A DNA stretch of 10,058 nucleotides from Bacillota bacterium (lineage in GTDB: Bacteria > Bacillota > UBA5301 > JASBVW01): positions 1 through 10,058 of the forward strand of contig JASBVW010000033.1 in the NCBI GenBank assembly GCA_029961005.1, in the 5' to 3' direction. The notes beneath the pieces were generated by a model. That model had not been told where the DNA came from. It did not search any database and worked only from the letters and a program-made list of their open reading frames with translations. The first letter of the stretch is position 1. Every line of letters begins with the position of its first letter. Positions 1-5,549 of the stretch are shown one piece after another. The translations under genes and the position numbers were made by a program.

Positions 1-75
1 CGCTTCGAGAATCTCCCTGAGGGCTGGGCCTGCCCCGAGTGCGGGGCGCCGAAGGAAGACTTCGAGGAGGTTTGA
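1..75 (+). CDS. Rubredoxin, C-terminal end only (5' end outside window)
   Basis: The reading frame open from the left edge encodes 24 residues, FENLPEGWACPECGAPKEDF plus a few flanking residues, and ends at TGA 73-75. The segment LPEGWACPECGAPKEDFE is the second metal-binding knuckle of rubredoxins: the Cys-Pro-x-Cys-Gly pair gives two of the four cysteines that hold the single iron, followed by the conserved K-x-x-F end. Rubredoxins are small cytoplasmic one-electron carriers of about 52-55 residues in anaerobes, serving for example rubrerythrin or oxygen-detoxifying oxidoreductases. The first half, with the other CxxC, lies left of the window, so I cannot tell whether this is a free rubredoxin or the tail of a fusion. 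It is followed by 100 bp of spacer before the acyl-CoA dehydrogenase on the same strand. Sharing of a transcript is possible but not shown. Confidence 0.9.
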   Translation, partial: RFENLPEGWACPECGAPKEDFEEV

Positions 76-79
76 GGCA

Positions 80-119
80 GGCAGGGATAATAAAAGGCGG
101 GGCAGAATAATAAGGCGGG
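80..119 (+). repeat. Imperfect tandem direct repeat of about 20 bp, two copies
   Basis: Positions 80-100 and 101-119 are two adjacent copies of a GGCAG / A-T-rich ATAATAA / GGCGG unit, differing by small indels. The A-T-rich cores stand out in otherwise GC-rich DNA. They lie in the spacer between the rubredoxin end and the acyl-CoA dehydrogenase. They could be an operator or a chance duplication. No -35/-10 pair with proper spacing is evident here. Confidence 0.45.
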
Positions 120-144
120 CTGCGGAAAAATCTCTGCAGCCCGC
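115..144 (+). other. Hairpin between rubredoxin and acyl-CoA dehydrogenase genes
   Basis: GCGGGCTGC (115-123) pairs perfectly with GCAGCCCGC (136-144). The stem can extend inward by three more pairs (124-126 with 133-135, one a G-U wobble), leaving a small A-rich loop. No T-run follows, so it is not a standard intrinsic terminator. It may mark the 3' end of the rubredoxin message, act as an RNA-stability element, or attenuate read-through into the dehydrogenase operon. The right arm ends 31 bp before the dehydrogenase ATG, leaving room for the purine-rich ribosome site. Confidence 0.5.
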
Positions 145-175
145 ATCAAGTATAGAGAAGGGAAGAAGGAAGAGG

Positions 176-1336
176 ATGCTCAACTACTTCCTCACCGAGG
201 AACAGGAGATGATCCGCGACCTGGCCCGCCGCCTGGCCGAGGAGAAGGTGGCCCCTGTGGCCAGGGAACTGGACGAAAAAGAGGAGTTTCCGCACGAGAT
301 CATGCGCCTCTGCGCGGAAGCCGATCTGTTCGGCGTCTGGATCCCGGAGGAGTACGGCGGGCTGGGAGGCGGGGTTCTGGAGCAGGTCCTGGTGGTGGAG
401 GAGCTGAGCCGCGCCTGCGCGGGTGTGGCCACGACCTATGCCGCCAGCGCGCTGGGGGGATATCCCATCCTGCTCTTTGGCAGCGAGGAGCAGAAGAAGC
501 GCTATTTGCCCGATTTGGCGGCCGGCCGGCGCTTGGCGGCCTTTGCCTTGACGGAGGCCGGGGCCGGCAGCGACGCCGGTAGCATCCGGACCAGGGCGGT
601 CCGGGAGGGCGACTATTACGTCCTCAACGGCACGAAGCAGTGGATCACCAACGGGGGCGAGGCCGACCTCTACGTGGTGATAGCCGTGACCGATCCCGAA
701 AAGGGAAGCCGGGGGGTCAGCGCCTTCATTGTCGAGAAAGGGACGCCCGGTTTTTCTTTTGGGGCTAAGGAGAAGAAGATGGGGATCCGCGCTTCCACCA
801 CCAGGGAACTGATCTTCGCCGATTGCCGGGTGCCGCGGGAAAACCTCTTGGGTAAAGAGGGCATGGGTTTTCTGGTGGCCATGCGCACGCTGGACCGGAC
901 CAGACCCGGTGTAGGCGCTCAGGCCGTGGGCATCGCTCAGGGAGCGCTGGATGCGGCGGTGCGCTATGCCCGGGAGCGGCGGCAATTTGACCAACCCATC
1001 ATCTCCTTTCAAGCCATTCAGCACAAGCTGGCTGACATGGCCATTCAGGTGGAGGCGGCGCGCGCCCTGGTCTACGCGGTGGCGCGGGCCATTGACGCCG
1101 GGGCCAAGGAGTTCAGCAAAGAGTCGGCCATGGCCAAGGTCTTTGCCTCTGACGTGGCCATGCGGGTGACCGTAGAGGCGGTCCAGATCCTGGGTGGAAA
1201 CGGCTATTCCCGGGAGTACCCGGTGGAGAAGATGATGCGCGACGCCAAAGTGACGCAGATCTATGAGGGAACCAACGAGATTCAGCGCAACATCATCGCC
1301 CAGGCCTTGGCCAAGGAATACGCGAAAACGGAGTGA
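176..1336 (+). CDS. Acyl-CoA dehydrogenase (short-chain/Bcd-like), FAD-dependent
   Basis: A 386-residue protein of normal length for a soluble cytoplasmic acyl-CoA dehydrogenase. It has the family order of N-terminal helical domain (about 1-120), middle beta domain (about 121-235) and C-terminal helical domain (about 236-386). The first family signature is FALTEAGAGSDAGS (123-136). The second is around QILGGNGYSREYPVEKMMRD (337-356). The catalytic base is Glu364 in IYEGTNEIQ, placed as in butyryl-CoA dehydrogenases. It should transfer electrons between the alpha-beta bond of an acyl-CoA and the ETF encoded directly downstream. The substrate is not certain: a Bcd-like short-chain acyl-CoA is likeliest, but the loop LDRTRPGVGAQA (239-250) differs from the LDGGRIGVAAQA I recall in Acidaminococcus Bcd, so a branched or dicarboxylic substrate is possible. 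The ATG is preceded by AAGGA at 166-170 in a purine-rich run. The stop overlaps the region of the etfB ribosome site. Confidence 0.95.
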   Translation: MLNYFLTEEQEMIRDLARRLAEEKVAPVARELDEKEEFPHEIMRLCAEADLFGVWIPEEYGGLGGGVLEQVLVVEELSRACAGVATTYAASALGGYPILLFGSEEQKKRYLPDLAAGRRLAAFALTEAGAGSDAGSIRTRAVREGDYYVLNGTKQWITNGGEADLYVVIAVTDPEKGSRGVSAFIVEKGTPGFSFGAKEKKMGIRASTTRELIFADCRVPRENLLGKEGMGFLVAMRTLDRTRPGVGAQAVGIAQGALDAAVRYARERRQFDQPIISFQAIQHKLADMAIQVEAARALVYAVARAIDAGAKEFSKESAMAKVFASDVAMRVTVEAVQILGGNGYSREYPVEKMMRDAKVTQIYEGTNEIQRNIIAQALAKEYAKTE

Positions 1337-1341
1337 TCTGC

Positions 1342-2127
1342 ATGGAGATGGTGGTCTGCGTCAAGCAGGTACCCGACGCCTCGGAGGTGCGGGTCGACCC
1401 CGCGACCAACAACCTGATGCGCGAAGGGGTGCCCAGCATCATGAACCCCTTCGATCGCCACGCCATTGAGGCGGCTCTGAGGCTGCGGGAGGCGGTGGGC
1501 GGGCGCATCACTGCCCTCAGCATGGGGCCCCCGCAGGCGGAGGAGGTCCTGCGGGAGGCCATCGCCCTGGGGGTGGACGAAGCCGTCCTGGTCTGCGACC
1601 GGGCCTTCGCCGGTTCCGATACCCTCGCTACCTCGTATACGCTGGCTCTGGCCATCAGGAAACTGGGGGCGGTGGACCTGGTCCTGTGCGGCCAGCAGTC
1701 CATCGACGGAGAGACGGCCCAGGTGGGGCCGGAACTGGCGGAGCACCTGGGCTTTGCCCAGTGCAGCTACGTGCGGGCCCTGGGCAAGCCGGCCGAGGGG
1801 GCTCTGGAGGTGGAGCGGGCGGCAGAGGACGGGTATGAGCGGGTCCGGTTGCTCCTGCCGGCGGTCCTGACGGTGATGAAAGAGCTCAACGAACCCCGCC
1901 TGCCTTCTCTCAAGGGCATGCTGCGGGCCAAAAAGGCGGAGCTCCGGATCTGGACGGCGGCCGATCTGGGAGCGGACCCGTCTCGCATCGGCCAGGCCGG
2001 TTCGCCCACGCGGGTGGCCGGCGTCTTCGCCCCCCAGCGGGGGAAGAAGGCCCAGCTGCTGACAGGCTCGGTGGTCGAGCAGGTCCAGGCCTTGGTGGAG
2101 CGGCTGCAGGCGGAGAGGGTTATCTGA
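1342..2127 (+). CDS. etfB: Electron transfer flavoprotein beta subunit
   Basis: This 261-residue protein is a full-length EtfB. It opens with MEMVVCVKQVPD, the standard family start. I chose ATG 1342 because GGAG at 1330-1333, overlapping the upstream stop, lies 8 nt before it; an in-frame GTG at 1333 would sit on that site. DGETAQVGP (122-130) is the cofactor loop. In bifurcating ETFs of Acidaminococcus and clostridia the near-identical DGDTAQVGP loop binds the second FAD, whereas mitochondrial EtfB binds AMP there with a different loop. EPRLPSLKGMLRAKK (184-198) is the ETF-beta signature and includes the recognition loop that docks on the dehydrogenase. With EtfA it forms a soluble FAD heterodimer serving the preceding acyl-CoA dehydrogenase. 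Translation is probably coupled to that gene. The bifurcating assignment is inferred from the motif only. Confidence 0.96.
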   Translation: MEMVVCVKQVPDASEVRVDPATNNLMREGVPSIMNPFDRHAIEAALRLREAVGGRITALSMGPPQAEEVLREAIALGVDEAVLVCDRAFAGSDTLATSYTLALAIRKLGAVDLVLCGQQSIDGETAQVGPELAEHLGFAQCSYVRALGKPAEGALEVERAAEDGYERVRLLLPAVLTVMKELNEPRLPSLKGMLRAKKAELRIWTAADLGADPSRIGQAGSPTRVAGVFAPQRGKKAQLLTGSVVEQVQALVERLQAERVI

Positions 2128-2161
2128 GCGCTGAGATTTTACGGCGGGGTGGAGTAGACGG

Positions 2162-3163
2162 ATGAGTGAGGACTGGCGCGGAATTTGGGTCGTGGCAGAA
2201 CACAGGCACGGGGCGCTTTTGGCGGTGACGGGGGAGCTGTTGGGTGCGGCGCGGCGCTTGGGCGAGGCCTCACGGCAGGAAGTGGCGGCCGTTTTGTGCG
2301 GACACGGAGTGGAGAAACTGGCCGGGGAGCTCTTCGCCTGGGGGGCGGACCGCGTCTACCTGGTGGATGACCCGCGCCTGGCGGCCAACGTGGACGACTA
2401 CCACGCTGAGGCGGTGGCAAAACTGATTCAGGAGGAGCGCCCCAGCGTGGTCCTGGTGGGGGGTACCTTTTTTGGCCGGTCCCTGGCCCCTCGCGTGGCG
2501 GCGCGCCTGGGGACGGGGCTGACGGCGGACGCGACGGAAGTGGAGCTTGACCCGGAGAGCGGGCTTTTGCGCCTGACCAAGCCCTCGTACGGCGGGGACG
2601 TTCTGGCCGTCATCACCTGCCCGGAGCGCCGGCCGCAGATGGCTACCCTCCGCCCCCATACTTTGCCTGCGCCGCAGCGGCAAGAGGGGCGGCAGGGCGT
2701 TCTCGAGAGGCGCACCTTTGCCCCCGTCCGCGAGGCCAGGATGGCCATTTTGGAAGCGGTGAGCGAGGGTGCCTGCGCCGCCAACCTGGCCGATGCCCGC
2801 GTCATCGTGGCCGGAGGCCGGGGTTTGGGCGACCCCAAGAACTTCAAGCTCCTGGAAGAGTTGGCCGCCGTCCTGGGCGGGGCGGTGGCGGCTTCCCGGG
2901 CGGTCACGGACTTGGGTTGGTACCCGGCGGCGTGCCTGGTGGGGCAAACCGGCTTGACGGTCGCCCCCCGGCTCTACATCGCTTGCGGGATCTCGGGGGC
3001 TATTCAGCACGTGGTGGGGATACGCCGTGCCGGAACCATCGTGGCCATCAACAAGGACCCCCACGCCCCCATCTTTGAAATAGCCCATTACGGCATCGTC
3101 GGGGACGTGCTGGAGGTGGTGCCGGCCTTGACGGCGGAATTGCGGCGACGGCTGGGGCGCTGA
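2162..3163 (+). CDS. etfA: Electron transfer flavoprotein alpha subunit
   Basis: A complete 333-residue EtfA. The N-terminal alpha/beta domain (about 1-195) packs against EtfB. The C-terminal FAD domain shows AGGRGLGDPKNF (217-228), GQTG (261-264), PRLYIACGISGAIQHVVG (269-286) and NKDPHAPIF (297-305), the residues that cradle FAD in known ETFs. Near the end, the A-D-Y-G-I-V-G-D motif common in the family reads A-H-Y-G-I-V-G-D, with His309 in place of Asp; this may be a subgroup trait. No extra N-terminal ferredoxin domain is present, unlike the longer EtfA of some acrylyl-CoA and caffeyl-CoA systems. GGAG at 2151-2154 is 7 nt before the ATG. The gene follows etfB by 34 bp and precedes the PHP gene by 31 bp with no terminator between, so the four genes are likely one operon. 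Confidence 0.96.
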   Translation: MSEDWRGIWVVAEHRHGALLAVTGELLGAARRLGEASRQEVAAVLCGHGVEKLAGELFAWGADRVYLVDDPRLAANVDDYHAEAVAKLIQEERPSVVLVGGTFFGRSLAPRVAARLGTGLTADATEVELDPESGLLRLTKPSYGGDVLAVITCPERRPQMATLRPHTLPAPQRQEGRQGVLERRTFAPVREARMAILEAVSEGACAANLADARVIVAGGRGLGDPKNFKLLEELAAVLGGAVAASRAVTDLGWYPAACLVGQTGLTVAPRLYIACGISGAIQHVVGIRRAGTIVAINKDPHAPIFEIAHYGIVGDVLEVVPALTAELRRRLGR

Positions 3164-3194
3164 GGGAGCGAGGAAAGGGGATGGCTGAGGAGCA

Positions 3195-4211
3195 ATGGAG
3201 GGGCGCAGTCAGGCTAAAGGGGAGGCGGCGGGCTTTTACCTCCTGGACCCCTACGCCGTCCCGGGGAGATACCGCAAGGCCCAGCTGCACGTGCACAGCA
3301 CCCTTTCCGATGGGCGCCTGACTCCCGGGGAGCTGGCCCGGCTCTACCGGAGGTTGGGCTTTTCTTTTCTGGCCTTTACCGACCACGACCGGGTCACCGT
3401 CCATCCGGAGGAGGACGGGCCCGACTTCGTCACCATCCCGGGCGAAGAGTGCACCGTGATCAGGCACTTCTGGCCCTTGGGGCCGCACCTCCTTCACCTC
3501 TTTGCGCGGGAGAGCGCCAGGGAGAGGCGGTCCCCCCAGGCCTTGATCGATTCCATTGAGAGCCAAGGCGGGCTGGCGGGGCTGGCCCATCCGGGTTGGG
3601 TGGGGAACCTGGGAAGCGGCCAGTGGAGCCCCCGCCAGATTGACCGGCTCCGTCACTTTCGCTTGGTGGAGATCGTCAATCACTTTTCAGATACGCGGGT
3701 CAATCTGGAGCGCTGGCACAGGGCGCTGGCGGTCCGCACGCCCGAGGACCCGGTCTGGGGTATTGCCGTGGACGACACCCACGTAGCGGAAGATGTGGGC
3801 CGGGCCTGGGTGGAGGTGAAGGTGGAGGAGGTCTCCCCGGCCGCCCTCCACCGGGCGCTGGCGGGGGGGCATTTTTACGCCACCACCGGCCCCCGGGTGG
3901 ACTTTGGCGTGGAGGACGGAGCGGTGCGGGCGGCGCTGGTGAGCCCGGAGGAGCCCCCGCCCGCCCGGCCGGGCCGACCTGAGGCCTCCGGGCCGGAGCA
4001 AAATCCGGCCGGCCGGGCGGGGGACCGCAGGCTCGCCGGGAAGCCCGCCGTGGTGCGCTTTTACGACCGCGAGAACCAGCTCCTCCATCAGGGGGAGGGA
4101 GAGCTTGCCACCTACCGCCCGGAGGGGTGGGAGGGTTTGGTGCGGGTGGAGGTGGAGGCAGAGCAGGGGATGGCCTGGTCTCAGCCCTTCTGGCTGGTGC
4201 ACGGCCCTTGA
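3195..4211 (+). CDS. PHP-domain metallohydrolase, CehA/McbA-like
   Basis: A 338-residue protein with a PHP metal-hydrolase core: HVH (32-34) followed by SDG (38-40), FTDHD (61-65), GEE (83-85), His101, AHPGW (131-135) and DDTH (193-196). These match the usual trinuclear-metal ligands, so it should be an active cytoplasmic phosphoesterase or related hydrolase. GHFYATTGP (225-233) and the closing AWSQPFW (327-333) are typical of the CehA/McbA-type group, which has a small beta domain after the PHP barrel. The substrate is unknown; the family includes carbaryl hydrolases but most members are uncharacterised. About residues 251-284 are a Pro/Gly/Arg-rich insert encoded by palindromic DNA, probably a flexible loop. 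ATG 3195 has GAGG at 3187-3190, rather close at 4 nt, so the start is only moderately secure. It follows etfA by 31 bp, so its role may relate to CoA or nucleotide turnover, but that is inference. Confidence 0.88.
   Translation: MEGRSQAKGEAAGFYLLDPYAVPGRYRKAQLHVHSTLSDGRLTPGELARLYRRLGFSFLAFTDHDRVTVHPEEDGPDFVTIPGEECTVIRHFWPLGPHLLHLFARESARERRSPQALIDSIESQGGLAGLAHPGWVGNLGSGQWSPRQIDRLRHFRLVEIVNHFSDTRVNLERWHRALAVRTPEDPVWGIAVDDTHVAEDVGRAWVEVKVEEVSPAALHRALAGGHFYATTGPRVDFGVEDGAVRAALVSPEEPPPARPGRPEASGPEQNPAGRAGDRRLAGKPAVVRFYDRENQLLHQGEGELATYRPEGWEGLVRVEVEAEQGMAWSQPFWLVHGP
3960..4021 (+). repeat. Nested GC-rich inverted repeat inside the PHP gene
   Basis: A 13-bp perfect inverted repeat, CCCGCCCGGCCGG (3960-3972) and its complement (4009-4021), encloses a second hairpin, CTCCG (3986-3990) with CGGAG (3994-3998). 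It encodes the Pro/Gly/Arg-rich segment of the PHP protein that interrupts its C-terminal beta domain. It looks like a small palindromic element that inserted in frame, or a slippage-prone GC expansion. No flanking target duplication was recognised. Confidence 0.6.
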
Positions 4212-4217
4212 CACATT

Positions 4218-4421
4218 GTGTATCGCTACCTCAAGCAAATAGCCGAGCGTGAGGGGATCGGCCTCTCGGAGGCTTTGCGGCGCATTTTGTCGGCCTATAT
4301 CGCTGCAGCGGCCCGGAAAGAAGAGGAAGATCGGTTAGCCGACATCGCCGGCATTGCCTGTGACCTCCAACTGGCGGGGCGGGCTCACGACTCTCTCCTC
4401 TATCCGGAGGGAAACCGCTGA
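4218..4421 (+). CDS. Ribbon-helix-helix antitoxin-like protein, apparently N-terminally truncated
   Basis: The frame encodes 67 residues from GTG 4218. Residues 2-28 (YRYLKQIAEREG then GLSEALRRILSAYI) match the two helices of a ribbon-helix-helix antitoxin. The acidic, mixed tail (about 33-67, with LADIAGIACDLQLAG) is where such antitoxins usually grip the toxin. The beta strand of roughly 8-12 residues that normally precedes the first helix and contacts DNA is missing: the frame is closed by TGA at 4209-4211, which is the PHP stop in the same frame. No good ribosome site precedes the GTG, so translation probably depends on reinitiation after the PHP stop 6 nt upstream. The toxin gene starts on the very next base after this stop. 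It may still neutralise the toxin but is unlikely to repress by normal DNA binding. It could also be a decaying remnant. Confidence 0.65.
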   Translation: MYRYLKQIAEREGIGLSEALRRILSAYIAAAARKEEEDRLADIAGIACDLQLAGRAHDSLLYPEGNR

Positions 4422-4820
4422 GTGGACTACGTCTTTGTGGATACCAGCGCCTGGTATGCTTACATTAACGCGGGCGACCCCGACCATGGGCGGGTGCGCT
4501 CCGCCATGGAGGAGCTGGCCGGGCGCCTGCTCACCTCCAATTACGTCTTTGATGAGCTGATTACCCTTGTCTTGCGGCGCTTGGGACACCAGGCGGCAAT
4601 TAAAGTAGGCCGCGCCCTCCTCAATCCTGCTGAGGTGGTCATGGAAAGGGTGAGGGCGGTTGACGAACAAAAAGCCTGGGAGTTCTTACAAAGGCGCCCG
4701 GATACACGGTATAGTTTTACCGACTGCACCAGCTTTGCTCTTATGCAGCGCCTGGGCCTGAAGCGCGCCCTCGCCCTGGACGACCACTTCCGCCAGGAGC
4801 AGTTTCTCGTCCTCCCGTGA
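4422..4820 (+). CDS. vapC: PIN-domain ribonuclease toxin, VapC-like
   Basis: A 132-residue single PIN domain, the usual VapC size. The acidic residues expected to hold Mg2+ are visible: Asp7 in FVDTSAWYA, Glu45 in FDELITL, Asp101 in FTDCTSF, and Asp120/Asp121 in ALDDHF. Such toxins are cytoplasmic, metal-dependent RNases that cut specific RNAs (tRNA or rRNA in studied cases) when freed from antitoxin. The target here is unknown. The GTG start directly follows the antitoxin stop, and GGAGGG at 4406-4411 lies 10 nt upstream, so the toxin has a much better ribosome site than the antitoxin. All catalytic positions are kept and the frame is unbroken, so the toxin looks functional although the antitoxin is short. 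Two hairpins follow it. Confidence 0.88.
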   Translation: MDYVFVDTSAWYAYINAGDPDHGRVRSAMEELAGRLLTSNYVFDELITLVLRRLGHQAAIKVGRALLNPAEVVMERVRAVDEQKAWEFLQRRPDTRYSFTDCTSFALMQRLGLKRALALDDHFRQEQFLVLP

Positions 4821-4831
4821 AATTGAGGATG

Positions 4832-4865
4832 GGCGGAGCCTTCCCGGCTCCGCCGGTCGATTTTA
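4832..4865 (+). terminator. Hairpin after the PIN toxin, probable weak terminator
   Basis: GGCGGAGCC (4832-4840) and GGCTCCGCC (4846-4854) form a 9-bp perfect stem with a 5-nt loop, 11 bp after the toxin stop. The only T-run is TTTTA at 4861-4865, set 6 nt from the stem, so termination is likely weak. Confidence 0.6.
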
Positions 4866-4882
4866 AGGCGTGAGCGGTCGCT

Positions 4883-4966
4883 AAAGCAAGGTGAACGGAT
4901 AAGAGCGGGCGGGGAGCGGGGAAAACATCCCTCTCCCCGCCCGCTTTGCCGTTCACTTTTTGCTTT
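4883..4966 (+). terminator. Large compound hairpin, strong intrinsic terminator
   Basis: The inner arms AGCGGGCGGGGAG (4904-4916) and CTCCCCGCCCGCT (4933-4945) pair over 13 bp. The outer arms GTGAACG (4891-4897) and CGTTCAC (4950-4956) pair over 7 bp. TTTTT follows at 4957-4961. A further AAAGC/GCTTT pair (4883-4887 with 4962-4966) flanks it. It should end the acyl-CoA dehydrogenase-to-toxin transcript and insulate the stress-protein promoter. Confidence 0.8.
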
Positions 4967-5008
4967 CCTCTCTTCAGAGCTGAAATCCGGCCTTTCCCCG
5001 CCAAAACG

Positions 5009-5036
5009 TTGCTCCTTTCCGCCAGATCGATATTAT
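5009..5036 (+). promoter_or_regulatory. Probable sigma-A-type promoter for the stress protein/transporter unit
   Basis: TTGCTC (5009-5014) and TATTAT (5031-5036) are separated by 16 bp, in a locally A-T-rich patch that contrasts with the GC-rich surroundings. It lies between the strong upstream terminator and the stress-protein start, leaving a leader of about 25 nt. The -35 matches the TTGACA consensus only in part. Confidence 0.55.
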
Positions 5037-5052
5037 AGTAATTAAACCCACG

Positions 5053-5062
5053 AAAGGAGGTG
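5053..5062 (+). promoter_or_regulatory. Strong ribosome-binding site that decides the stress-protein start
   Basis: AAAGGAGGTG is a near-perfect match to the 16S rRNA 3' end. It is 6 nt before ATG 5069. An in-frame GTG at 5060 lies inside this site and so cannot be the start it serves. Confidence 0.85.
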
Positions 5063-5068
5063 AGGGGC

Positions 5069-5506
5069 ATGCGGGTTCTCATTGCGGTGGATGGCTCGGA
5101 GGGTTCCCGGAAAGCCCTGGCGATGGCCAACCGCCTGCTGCGGGAGGTGTCAAAGCCCGAGGTGATTCTCCTCCACGTCCAGGTCAACCCCCGGCTCCTG
5201 GACTACATCGGCTCTAGTCCCGAACTGTGGGCTAAAATTCAAGAAGCAGCTCAGGAGGCTGAGCGGGAGGCGGACCGGATCCTGGCGGAGAGCCGGGCGG
5301 CTTTGCAGCTTCTGGAGACTACCCCCGAGGTAATTTTGCGCCGGGGGGATCCGGCCAGCGAGATCGTGGCGGCTGCCCGGGAGCGCAATGTGGACCTGAT
5401 CATCATGGGGGCGCGGGGGCTGGGTAAGATCGCGGAGCTTTTGCTGGGGAGCGTGAGCGACCGGGTTTTGCATCTGGCGCCCTGCCCGGTCATGATCGTG
5501 CGTTGA
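5069..5506 (+). CDS. Universal stress protein, UspA family, ATP-binding type
   Basis: A 145-residue single USP domain, the usual length. It begins MRVLIAVDGSEGSRKAL with the conserved Asp8 after the first strand. The ATP motif G-x2-G-x9-G-S is complete: Gly114, Gly117, Gly127 and Ser128 in GARGLGKIAELLLGS. It ends with the family's CPVMIVR strand. Members with this motif bind ATP and are thought to work as dimers in the cytoplasm in stress signalling or survival; the partner here is unknown. A helical, Glu/Ala-rich stretch (about 52-80) lies between the halves. The gene has its own likely promoter and a very strong ribosome site. The transporter gene starts 43 bp later with no terminator between, so the two are probably co-transcribed, and this USP may tune that transporter. 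Confidence 0.94.
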   Translation: MRVLIAVDGSEGSRKALAMANRLLREVSKPEVILLHVQVNPRLLDYIGSSPELWAKIQEAAQEAEREADRILAESRAALQLLETTPEVILRRGDPASEIVAAARERNVDLIIMGARGLGKIAELLLGSVSDRVLHLAPCPVMIVR

Positions 5507-5549
5507 GCCAAAGATTAAAAAGGATTAAGTCAAGAAAGGAGTGAATACC

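Noticed and set aside
146..1024. A 292-codon minus-strand frame within the acyl-CoA dehydrogenase gene
   Set aside because: It is antisense shadow coding caused by GC-rich third positions; the sense protein has complete family motifs.
1333..1341. GTG 1333 as the etfB start, with GTGA overlap of the dehydrogenase stop
   Set aside because: The GGAG ribosome site at 1330-1333 would overlap it, and EtfB proteins begin at the equivalent of ATG 1342.
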